From assembly GCA_030583925.1 (NCBI GenBank), contig CP129482.1, forward strand, positions 3,884,001 through 3,948,000: DNA of 64,000 nucleotides. Reading direction: 5' to 3'. Both the position numbers and the translations under genes were made by a program. The notes beneath the pieces were generated by a model, which was given only the letters and a program-made list of their open reading frames with translations, was not told the origin of the DNA and did not search any database. Below are positions 42,322-49,648 of this stretch, in pieces. Numbering within the stretch: position 1 is the first letter of the stretch; the number at the start of each line of letters is the position of its first letter. Source of the DNA: Anaerolineales bacterium. GTDB lineage: Bacteria > Chloroflexota > Anaerolineae > Anaerolineales > Villigracilaceae.

Positions 42322-43428
42322 ATGCTGAAACTCCCTGGCTTAATTGACCCTCACGTCCACGTGCGTGAACCTGGGCAGACCCACAAAGAAGATTGGGACA
42401 CCGTCACCCAAGCCGCCCTCGCTGGCGGCGTGACGATGATCCTCGCCATGCCCAACACCAAACCGCCCATCTTCGACGAAGCGACTCTCAATCTTGCCCT
42501 CGACGCCGCCAAACAAAAAGCCCGTTGCGATTACGCCCAATTCTTCGGCGCGGGACCCGACAACGCAGAGATCGCCGCCTCGCTTGCGGACAAATCCGCT
42601 GGCTTGAAAATGTACCTCAACTCCACCTTCGGCGAACTCCGCCTCGACGACATGACCTTGTGGGCTCCGCACTTCATCAACTTTCCAAAAGAGATGCCCA
42701 TCGTCCTCCACTCCGAGTCACGCACCATGGCGGCAGGGATTTTGTTCGCCGCAATCTATGATCGCCCCGTTCACATCGCCCACGTCTCATTGAAAGAAGA
42801 GATCCTCCTCATCAAAGCCGCCAAAGAACGCGGCATCAAAGTGACATGTGAAGTTTGTCCGCATCATCTGTTTCTGACGGCAGAATCCCCCTCTCCCAGC
42901 GGGAGATCGCGAAGCACCCCGAAGGGGCGGGTTAGGGGTGAGGGAGAAACCTTGAATGGTCGCAAGGAAGTCCGCCCCCGCCTCGCCACGAAAGCAGATG
43001 TCGAAGCCCTCTGGCAAAACATGGACGTGATTGACTGCTTCGCCACCGACCATGCTCCCCACACCCTCGAAGAAAAAGACTCCGACAATCCTCCGCCAGG
43101 TTTCCCTGGGTTGGAAACGCTGCTCCCTCTATTGCTCACCGCTGTTGACGATGGACGATTGACCGTGGACGATATTATCCAGAAATCAGTCATCAATCCA
43201 AGAAAAATCTTTCACCTCCCCGAACAGCCCGAAACATGGGTTGAGGTGGGCGAGTCCGCCTCCTACGAGATCAAAGCGGCGGACCAATTCACCCGCTGCG
43301 GCTGGACTCCTTTCGAGGGGTGGCAGGTCAAAGGTAAAGTTATGAAAGTTGTTTTGCGTGGTAAAACTGCTTTTGAAGATGGGAAGATACTGGTTGAGCA
43401 AGGTTATGGAAGAAATGTTCGAGCATAA
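42322..43428 (+). CDS. pyrC: Dihydroorotase with in-frame palindromic insertion
   Basis: 368 residues. DPHVHVREPG (metal H11/H13), GLKMYLNSTFG (carboxylated lysine), VLHSESRT, IAHVSLKEE, CEVCPHHLFL and DCFATDHAPHT define the cyclic amidohydrolase that closes carbamoyl-aspartate to dihydroorotate. About 20 residues between TAE and KEVRPRL (SPSPSGRSRSTPKGRVRGEG) come from a dispersed repeat (42885-42950) and are not part of the family. Frame and active site are kept. First gene of the pyrimidine cluster. Confidence 0.93.
   Translation: MLKLPGLIDPHVHVREPGQTHKEDWDTVTQAALAGGVTMILAMPNTKPPIFDEATLNLALDAAKQKARCDYAQFFGAGPDNAEIAASLADKSAGLKMYLNSTFGELRLDDMTLWAPHFINFPKEMPIVLHSESRTMAAGILFAAIYDRPVHIAHVSLKEEILLIKAAKERGIKVTCEVCPHHLFLTAESPSPSGRSRSTPKGRVRGEGETLNGRKEVRPRLATKADVEALWQNMDVIDCFATDHAPHTLEEKDSDNPPPGFPGLETLLPLLLTAVDDGRLTVDDIIQKSVINPRKIFHLPEQPETWVEVGESASYEIKAADQFTRCGWTPFEGWQVKGKVMKVVLRGKTAFEDGKILVEQGYGRNVRA
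42885..42950. repeat. Dispersed repeat inserted in pyrC
   Basis: CCCCTCTCCCAGCGGGAGA, a nested CGCGAAGCACCCCGAAGGGGCGGG, then GGGGTGAGGGAGA. The outer part equals the intergenic copy at 41677-41713. Length is a multiple of three in effect, so translation continues. Confidence 0.8.
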
Positions 43429-43429
43429 T

Positions 43430-43528
43430 GTCATTGCGAGTGACGCCTCGGCGTCACGAAGCAATCCCCGACACGACGAGGAGATTGCTTCGCCCACTCG
43501 GCATTTGAGCCTCGGGGCTCGCAATGAC
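43430..43528. repeat. Dispersed GTCATTGCGAG palindrome
   Basis: Arms GTCATTGCGAG (43430-43440) and CTCGCAATGAC (43518-43528) with inner GAAGCAATC/GATTGCTTC. Between pyrC and the NIF3-like gene. Confidence 0.85.
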
Positions 43529-43542
43529 GGAAAGATGATGCC

Positions 43543-43884
43543 ATGCAAAACTTCACCGACGTAAAACTCGAGATCTTCATCCCGCAGGATCATGCCATGA
43601 AACTCGCTGACGCGCTCTCGGAGATCGGCGTGGGCGTGATTGGCAACTACGATCACTGCGTCGCACTGACTCCCGTGCGCGGATTCTTCCGCCCGATGGA
43701 AGAAGCAAACCCATTCACAGGGACGGTTGGCGAGGTCAACGAAGTGGCGGAATATAAACTCGAAGTCAATTGCAAGCGCGAGTTGGTGAAGGATGCGCTC
43801 GAAACGATCAAGCGCGTGCATCCCTACGAAGAGCCGTTGGTCAATGTCATTCCGCTGGCGAATCATATTTTTCAAGTCGAATGA
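43543..43884 (+). CDS. NIF3/YqfO-type CutA-like domain protein
   Basis: 113 residues. Ferredoxin-like beta-alpha-beta pattern and the HPYEEP signature typical of the middle domain of YqfO/NIF3 proteins, here as a stand-alone protein. It may bind metal or nucleotide as a trimer. Role in the pyrimidine cluster unknown. Confidence 0.85.
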   Translation: MQNFTDVKLEIFIPQDHAMKLADALSEIGVGVIGNYDHCVALTPVRGFFRPMEEANPFTGTVGEVNEVAEYKLEVNCKRELVKDALETIKRVHPYEEPLVNVIPLANHIFQVE

Positions 43885-43925
43885 AATACGTAAACATATT
43901 TTAGAAACAAAAGGAGAATTATCAA

Positions 43926-44237
43926 ATGAAAAAATATAAATATGCTTACCTAGATGATTTTTTTCTTTCCTCTTCTCGAATTCTAAGGTTTGGCTGCACT
44001 GACCCTAAGTTAGTAGAAGAAATCCATTTAGAGTTGAAGAAGAAATTGCCACAGTTAAACATAAACACAGATACTAATTCAGTGAGTTTAGAAATGAACG
44101 ATAGGATAAGTAAAGACCTCGAACACAACTATATAGAAGCATACTGGTGGGTAATAACATATTTTTGTCAAAAAGGTTGGGAGCCATTTAGCAAAGAAGG
44201 TCGGGATCTTGGTTTTCGTTTTGCATACGACGAGTAA
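43926..44237 (+). CDS. AT-rich protein of unknown origin
   Basis: 103 residues, no domain recognised; aromatic- and lysine-rich (MKKYKYAYLDDFF, IEAYWWVITYFCQKGW). Base composition is far richer in A and T than the neighbours, so it may have been acquired by transfer. A GGAG stands 11 bases before the ATG. Confidence 0.65.
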   Translation: MKKYKYAYLDDFFLSSSRILRFGCTDPKLVEEIHLELKKKLPQLNINTDTNSVSLEMNDRISKDLEHNYIEAYWWVITYFCQKGWEPFSKEGRDLGFRFAYDE

Positions 44238-44339
44238 TAAATGTTGGCAATTTGATTATGGGAGTATATCTGTGCAGATCAACTCCATCAGCCGAACCAG
44301 CCTCCCCCGTCGAAAGAAGCGTGGTTTCGACTGCTTGCG

Positions 44340-44416
44340 CTCAACCACCAATCTCCAATCTCCAATCTCCAATTCTCCCAATCCTCCAATTACCAATTAC
44401 CAATCCCCAATTACCC
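44340..44416. repeat. Dispersed CCAATCTCCAATTACC-type repeat
   Basis: Repeats of CAATCTCCAATCTCC and CCAATTACCAATTACC lead up to pyrB. Similar units occur at 35755-35800 and, in part, at the start of pyrE. Confidence 0.65.
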
Positions 44417-44426
44417 AAGGAGCCCC

Positions 44427-45404
44427 ATGCCCACCAATTCATCCTCCACCCACCTGCCGTTTGGCGAAAACAAAAACGCCGCGTGGTACGGCAAAGACAT
44501 CGTGTCCGTCAAGCAGTTCAGCCGCGCCGACTTGGAGTACGTGTTCGGCGTGGCGCACGAGATGCGTGGCATGGTCGAGCGCGTCGGGACGTTCGACCTG
44601 TTGAAGGGGAAAATTTTAGCCAACTTGTTTTATGAACCGTCAACAAGAACGTCGTCGTCGTTTACCGCCGCGATGGAGCGACTCGGCGGCTCGGTCATCC
44701 CGATCAACGAGGTGAAATATTCGTCGGTGACGAAAGGCGAAACGCTCACCGACACTGTCCGCACGCTCGAATGTTATGCCGATGTGGTCGTCCTGCGTCA
44801 TCCCGAAACAGGCTCGGCAGCGATCGCGGCGAAGGCGATGCGCAAGCCGCTCATCAACGCGGGCGACGGCACGGGCGAACATCCCACGCAGGCTCTGCTC
44901 GACGCGTTCACGATCAAAGCCGAACTCGGCGGCTTCGACGGTCTCACCGTCACCATGCTCGGCGATTTGAAATACGGACGCACGGTCCATTCGCTGGCGC
45001 GTTTGCTGTCGTTGTTCAACGTGAAGTTGAATTACGTCTCGCCCGATATTTTGAAGATGCCGAAAGAAGTGATGGACGAAGTCAGCGAGAAAGGCATTTC
45101 ACAAAACGAATCTTTGTCGCTCGAAAGCGTCTTGCCCGAAACCGACGTGCTGTATGTCACACGCGTCCAAAAGGAACGCTTCGAAGACCCCGCCGATTAC
45201 GAGAAGGTCAAAGGCGCGTACGTGGTAGACCCCGCCGTGATGCAAGCCGCCAAACAAAAGATGATCGTGATGCACCCGCTCCCGCGCGTCACCGAGATCA
45301 GCATGGACTTCGACGACGATCCCCGCGCCGCGTACTTCCGTCAGATGGAATACGGTTTGTATGTGAGAATGGCGCTGCTGGCGATGGTGTTGGGGAAGGC
45401 GTAA
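44427..45404 (+). CDS. pyrB: Aspartate carbamoyltransferase catalytic subunit
   Basis: 325 residues. Carbamoyl-phosphate loop YEPSTRTSSSF, HPTQALLD and HPLPRVTEI are conserved. It joins carbamoyl phosphate to aspartate. No pyrI gene follows, so it may not be allosteric in the enteric way. Followed by a dispersed palindrome and pyrF. Confidence 0.96.
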   Translation: MPTNSSSTHLPFGENKNAAWYGKDIVSVKQFSRADLEYVFGVAHEMRGMVERVGTFDLLKGKILANLFYEPSTRTSSSFTAAMERLGGSVIPINEVKYSSVTKGETLTDTVRTLECYADVVVLRHPETGSAAIAAKAMRKPLINAGDGTGEHPTQALLDAFTIKAELGGFDGLTVTMLGDLKYGRTVHSLARLLSLFNVKLNYVSPDILKMPKEVMDEVSEKGISQNESLSLESVLPETDVLYVTRVQKERFEDPADYEKVKGAYVVDPAVMQAAKQKMIVMHPLPRVTEISMDFDDDPRAAYFRQMEYGLYVRMALLAMVLGKA

Positions 45405-45412
45405 AACGATTT

Positions 45413-45487
45413 GCCACAGAGACACAGAGAACACTGAGAAAGACTTTTTAAAATTCTCAAAGAACTCTGTGCTCTCTGTGGCTAAGG
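45413..45487. repeat. Dispersed GCCACAGAG/CTCTGTGGC palindrome before pyrF
   Basis: GCCACAGAGACACAGAGA (45413 on) and CTCTGTGCTCTCTGTGGC (to about 45482) form long imperfect arms. The trailing CTAAGGAA serves as the likely ribosome-binding site of pyrF. Confidence 0.8.
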
Positions 45488-45493
45488 AATCTC

Positions 45494-46345
45494 ATGGAAA
45501 CTTTTTTTACTTTTTTGGAAAAACGCGTCGACGACTGCTCGTCCCTCTTATGCGTGGGACTCGACCCACACGTGAGCGAACTTAGGGAGCCTTCTCCCGC
45601 GTCTGCCCTGGATTTCTGCCTGACTCTGATCGAGGCGACCGCTCCCTACGCCGCGGCGTTCAAGCCTAACGCGGCATTCTTCGAAGTCTTCGGCGCCGAA
45701 GGGTGGACAGCGCTCAAGGAAGTCGTGTCTGCCATCCACGATGAGTCGAAGCGGCTGGGGTCGAAGATTCCCATCGTCCTCGATGCCAAGCGCGGCGACA
45801 TCGCCTCCACAGCCGAAGCCTACGCCAAATCCGCTTTTGAAACTCTCGGTGTGGACTGCATCACATTGAGCCCGTATCTCGGCAAAGATTCGATCGAGCC
45901 GTTTTTGAATTATTCTGAGCGAGGCGTGTTCCTGTTGTGCAAGACGAGTAACGCGGGGAGCGGCGATTTGCAAGACTTGATTGTGGAGAATAGAAAGTGG
46001 AAAGTGGAGAATGCTTCACTTTCTACTTTCCATCTCTATGAACACGTTGCCCATCTCGCCCAAACATGGAACACCAAAAACAACATCGGACTCGTCGTCG
46101 GCGCGACACACATCGAAGCGTTGAAGCGCGTCCGTGCCGCCGCGCCAGACTTGTGGTTCCTCACCCCAGGCGTCGGCGCGCAAGGCGGCGAACTCGAATC
46201 CGCTTTGCAGGCAGGCTTGAGGTCCGATGGAAGCGGGATGTTGATTCCCATTTCGAGAGGCATCTCGCGGGCGGAGAATCCTAAATTAGCAGCGGCAGAG
46301 TTGCGGGATGAGATGTTGAACATTAAGAGGCAATTGAGAAAATAA
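45494..46345 (+). CDS. pyrF: Orotidine 5'-phosphate decarboxylase with palindromic insertion
   Basis: 283 residues. LCVGLDPH and VLDAKRGDIASTAEAYAKS (catalytic Lys/Asp) mark type 2 OMP decarboxylase, the last step to UMP. About 15-20 residues near 165-183 (NRKWKVENASLSTFH) derive from a 38 bp palindrome (45993-46030), inserted in frame. The core motifs on both sides are complete. Confidence 0.93.
   Translation: METFFTFLEKRVDDCSSLLCVGLDPHVSELREPSPASALDFCLTLIEATAPYAAAFKPNAAFFEVFGAEGWTALKEVVSAIHDESKRLGSKIPIVLDAKRGDIASTAEAYAKSAFETLGVDCITLSPYLGKDSIEPFLNYSERGVFLLCKTSNAGSGDLQDLIVENRKWKVENASLSTFHLYEHVAHLAQTWNTKNNIGLVVGATHIEALKRVRAAAPDLWFLTPGVGAQGGELESALQAGLRSDGSGMLIPISRGISRAENPKLAAAELRDEMLNIKRQLRK
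45993..46030. repeat. Palindrome inserted in pyrF
   Basis: GAAAGTGGAAAGTG (45993-46006) and CACTTTCTACTTTC (46017-46030) pair at 13 of 14 positions around a 10-base loop. It lies within the decarboxylase reading frame. Confidence 0.8.
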
Positions 46346-46351
46346 TGTTAA

Positions 46352-46426
46352 TATCGGATAGCGGTAAATTTTGCCTATCCGATACATCAACTAAACTGAC
46401 ATATTCCTAGCCATATATCAGTTTTT
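46352..46426 (+). terminator. Hairpins and terminator between pyrF and pyrE
   Basis: TATCGGATAG (46352-46361) pairs with CTATCCGATA (46375-46384). A second hairpin ACTGACATAT/ATATATCAGT (46395-46404, 46413-46422) ends in T5. Together they separate pyrF from pyrE. Confidence 0.65.
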
Positions 46427-46457
46427 CTCAATTTATTGACATACCATAGGATAATCC

Positions 46458-47084
46458 ATGGCGAGCAATTTACTAATTACCAATAACCAGTTATCGGCTT
46501 TAGCCGACGAGCTCCTCTCCGCAGGCTGTATCAAGTTCGGCGAGTTCACCCTCAAGTCGGGACTGACGAGTCCCATTTACATTGACTTGCGCCGAATCAT
46601 CACCCATCCCAAACTGCTCGCGGAGGTTGCGCAGGCTTATTTGCCAATCCTCTCAATGCTCCAGTTCTCTCGAATTGCAGGCTTGCCTTATGCGGCGATT
46701 CCGATTGCCACGGCCATTTCTCTTGCAGGGAACTATCCCATGATCTACCCGCGCAAGGAAGCGAAAACCTACGGCACGAAAGCCGAGATCGAAGGCGAAT
46801 ACCACGCGGGCGAGACGGTCGTCGTCATTGACGATCTCGCCACTACTGGCGGAAGTAAATTCGAAGCCATCGAAAAATTGACAGAGGCAGGCTTGGTCGT
46901 GAAGGATGTCGTTGTGCTGATTGACCGTCAATCGGGCGCGCAAGAGTCGCTGGCGCAGGCGGGTTACTCCATGCACGCGGCGCTGACGATCGGTCAGTTG
47001 TTGGATTATTGGGAAGGAAATGGGAAGGTGGAGAGGAGTAAAATTGAGGAAACGAGGAAGTTTTTGGAGCAAAGCAATAAGTAG
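46458..47084 (+). CDS. pyrE: Orotate phosphoribosyltransferase
   Basis: 208 residues. The PRPP motif VVVIDDLATTGGSKFEA and the YIDLRR region show an orotate phosphoribosyltransferase, adding ribose phosphate to orotate. The first 13 residues (MASNLLITNNQLS) read through ACTAATTACCAATAACCA, which resembles the dispersed CCAATTACC repeats. Confidence 0.94.
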   Translation: MASNLLITNNQLSALADELLSAGCIKFGEFTLKSGLTSPIYIDLRRIITHPKLLAEVAQAYLPILSMLQFSRIAGLPYAAIPIATAISLAGNYPMIYPRKEAKTYGTKAEIEGEYHAGETVVVIDDLATTGGSKFEAIEKLTEAGLVVKDVVVLIDRQSGAQESLAQAGYSMHAALTIGQLLDYWEGNGKVERSKIEETRKFLEQSNK

Positions 47085-47155
47085 AGAAAGATTTCTTGTC
47101 GCATTGAGGAAATGTATTACATTTCAAAATTGCCCCATTTTATGAGGAGTCGAAC

Positions 47156-47416
47156 ATGAATGACACAGTGTTGCCAGATAACTATGGGCTTGATGATTGG
47201 AAGTCATGGACACCAGATGTAGTGTTACGTGCATTAATACCTGAATTGAAACGCCCTGTAAATACAATCAAAGGTTATGCTCAAATACTTTCTTCCGAAT
47301 CGTCCGAAGAATTACATGTGAAAGCAACGACTGGAATTTTGAATTCAGTCGAACACCTCGAAATTGTAATAAAAGACGTAATTTCATATCTCGATGATTA
47401 TCAAGCAAAGGCTTGA
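47156..47416 (+). CDS. Stand-alone DHp-like helical hairpin without the histidine
   Basis: 86 residues. LIPELKRPVNTIKGYAQIL followed by a second helix (VEHLEIVIKDVISYLDDY) copies the dimerisation domain of histidine kinases (HELRTPLNxIxGYxxLL), but the phospho-acceptor histidine is a proline and there is no ATPase domain. It is preceded by GAGGAG. It may bind or block a kinase or regulator, or be an eroded fragment. Confidence 0.6.
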   Translation: MNDTVLPDNYGLDDWKSWTPDVVLRALIPELKRPVNTIKGYAQILSSESSEELHVKATTGILNSVEHLEIVIKDVISYLDDYQAKA

Positions 47417-47458
47417 GAATATAATCCTCATGTAGCTGAATTGTAAAGAGGAGTACCC

Positions 47459-47917
47459 ATGCCCAAAAAACACACCTTCAAAGCGACCATCCTTGACGCG
47501 GGCGGAGGCGGGGCGTTCGTAGAAGTTCCGTTCGATGTTGAGGCGGTGTTTGGGGCGAAGCGTCCCAAGGTCAAGGCAATGATCGAGGGAGTTCCCTATC
47601 GCGGCATTTTGTCGCGGATGGGTGGACCAAATCACATCTTAGTCATCCTCAAAGATATTCGCGCGAAGATTGGCAAGTCTTTTGGCGATGAAGTGAAGAT
47701 CACCGTCGAGTTGGACACCGAGCCGCGCGTGGTCGAAGTTCCCAAGGATTTGATAAAAGAGTTGAAGAAACACAAGGAAGCTAAAGCCTTCTTTGACAAA
47801 CTCTCTTACACTCATCAACGGGAATATGTGATGTGGATCAACGAAGCGAAGAAGGAGGAGACGCGTGCACGACGGATCGCCCAAACCGTAGAGCATTTGA
47901 AGCCGAAGCGTACCTGA
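47459..47917 (+). CDS. DUF1905/YdeI-type protein
   Basis: 152 residues. An N-terminal DUF1905 barrel (FKATILDAGGGGAFVEVPFD, GVPYRGILSRMGG) and a C-terminal YdeI-like helical part (HKEAKAFFDKLSYTHQREYV, EEARARRI-type) are present. Relatives are linked to bacteriocin or stress protection; molecular role unknown. Confidence 0.88.
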   Translation: MPKKHTFKATILDAGGGGAFVEVPFDVEAVFGAKRPKVKAMIEGVPYRGILSRMGGPNHILVILKDIRAKIGKSFGDEVKITVELDTEPRVVEVPKDLIKELKKHKEAKAFFDKLSYTHQREYVMWINEAKKEETRARRIAQTVEHLKPKRT

Positions 47918-48051
47918 GTCGGCGGCGGGAAGCTCCAAAAAGGAGCGCCTAAAGATAGGATTTTGGCTGTATACTCAGAACGCCATCCGGCAATGCATGA
48001 ACGCCGGTGGAGGGGAAACCAAACGCGGATAGGGGCGGGAGGAATCGAGCT

Positions 48052-49077
48052 GTGCGTTGTCGGACCTTATGGTTTCATCAGCACATCCTTGGCATCTGGC
48101 TGTGCGTATGGGTTCTTCTTACGGGATGCAATACGAATTCTGCGCCCCCACAGGTCGTACCGACTTGTAACGCTCCCGCAAATCAAGACGACCCCTATGA
48201 CTCTCATTCACTGACTTCCGTATCGAGCATCTATGCCGAGTATCGCGACGGCTATTACAGTGGCGATTCGCGGTATCGTGATAGCATAAAACAGAAAGCG
48301 TTTATGTTGTTGGGAAAGTACACCGAACGTTGGTCGGATTTTGAGGATTTTTCTGCAGACGGCTTGCAGGTGATCCGCGTTACTGTAACATACATTCACC
48401 CGTCGTTGATTCATCATATTGTTCTCAACAACACAATCTCAAATAACCTCTATATTGAAGTTTCCGAATTCGAGCGCGAACTAGGAATGGTCATGAATCG
48501 ATTGGGAGGCTACAACGAACTGTTGTTCTGGATAACCATTACAGCAACGACCTATAACCGACCGACGTCTAGCGAAGCGTACCTGACGATAACGCTTCCC
48601 ATCTGGGACATGGACTTGGTCAATTCCAGCGGCGCGCACATTTCACCCCTGCACGTTGACCCTGTTTTGGGAGATCAAGTTATGGTCGTACGCGAGCCGG
48701 TATTTGGTTTCGTGAGTTTCCCCATGTCTGTTGCTAACTCAGGCTCCTGTCTATCGGTTATGGACTCTTTGACAACTACCATGGGGCTAGAGATTTCCAA
48801 TATAAAAGTCGGTGAAAAACTGTTTTCTGAAACCTATTGGAGCGTTCCGTATCGCTCTTCTGTGTTTGGCGATCTGAATTTGCCTGTGTTATCCGTAAAC
48901 CCGCCAGCCCATAGTTACGAAGCCAACTACGATTGGGGCAGAGTCGGCCGGTTGCAAATGCCTCCCGCCCCGAATGGATTATCCGACCCCAGCGCCGATC
49001 CTGCGAGCTGGAAAAGATACTGGGAAGACATGGGAAGATATCTTTGGTACCAACTTCTTCCAGAAAACGAACCTTGA
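48052..49077 (+). CDS. Lipoprotein of unknown function
   Basis: 341 residues from a GTG at 48052 (GGAGG about 8 bases upstream). A signal peptide ends in LLTGC (lipidated cysteine). The rest is a globular extracytoplasmic domain without recognised family, with a YxLTITLPIWDMDLVN stretch and a C-terminal PAPNGLSDPSADPASWK segment. The 47918-48051 gap holds a GCTCC/GGAGC hairpin and a TATACT at about 47972. Confidence 0.7.
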   Translation: MRCRTLWFHQHILGIWLCVWVLLTGCNTNSAPPQVVPTCNAPANQDDPYDSHSLTSVSSIYAEYRDGYYSGDSRYRDSIKQKAFMLLGKYTERWSDFEDFSADGLQVIRVTVTYIHPSLIHHIVLNNTISNNLYIEVSEFERELGMVMNRLGGYNELLFWITITATTYNRPTSSEAYLTITLPIWDMDLVNSSGAHISPLHVDPVLGDQVMVVREPVFGFVSFPMSVANSGSCLSVMDSLTTTMGLEISNIKVGEKLFSETYWSVPYRSSVFGDLNLPVLSVNPPAHSYEANYDWGRVGRLQMPPAPNGLSDPSADPASWKRYWEDMGRYLWYQLLPENEP

Positions 49078-49085
49078 GGAGAACT

Positions 49086-49595
49086 ATGAACCTGAAAAAC
49101 TATCTGGTTGAACTCTACGATTACAACTACTGGGCGAACAAACGCTATCTGGCTGTCGCTGAAACACTGAGCGATGACCATCTCTTCCACAAGCACGGAC
49201 ATTCGTGGGACACCATCCATGCGATTCTTGTGCACATGATGAGCTCGGAGCGGATGTGGCGTCAGCGTTGGCGCGACGAAAAAGGCGAGTTCCTCGACCC
49301 GAAGGATTTTCCGACGGTCGCTTCGATCAAAGAATATTGGGCGGAGGTGGAGAAGAACGTGCGCGGATACGTCGCCGAACAGACCGATACCAGTCTGTGG
49401 CGCGACGTGACGTACACCAACCCCAAAGGCGAGACGTTCACGCTTCCACTTTGGCAGATGATGGTCCAGCCGCCGAATCACAACACGCATCACCGCGGCG
49501 AATTGGCGGCGATGTTCGCTTTGATGAATATTCCGCATCCCGAAGAGGAGCTCGTGCAGTATTTTCTGGATAAGAGCGGGCAGAAAAGATTCTAA
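49086..49595 (+). CDS. DinB/YfiT-family four-helix protein
   Basis: 169 residues. DinB-type helical bundle with metal-site histidines (VHMMSSERMW, NTHHRGELAAM). Family members bind nickel or zinc and some transfer thiols. The start follows the upstream stop by 8 bases with GAGGAG between them, so it is co-transcribed with the lipoprotein gene. Confidence 0.88.
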   Translation: MNLKNYLVELYDYNYWANKRYLAVAETLSDDHLFHKHGHSWDTIHAILVHMMSSERMWRQRWRDEKGEFLDPKDFPTVASIKEYWAEVEKNVRGYVAEQTDTSLWRDVTYTNPKGETFTLPLWQMMVQPPNHNTHHRGELAAMFALMNIPHPEEELVQYFLDKSGQKRF

Positions 49596-49648
49596 ACACT
49601 AAGGCTTGCATTGAGCCTGTCGAAATGACACAAAGGGCACAAAGAAAA

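Noticed and set aside
44340..44416. CRISPR-like short direct repeats
   Set aside because: Units are too short and adjacent with no regular spacers; no cas genes are present.
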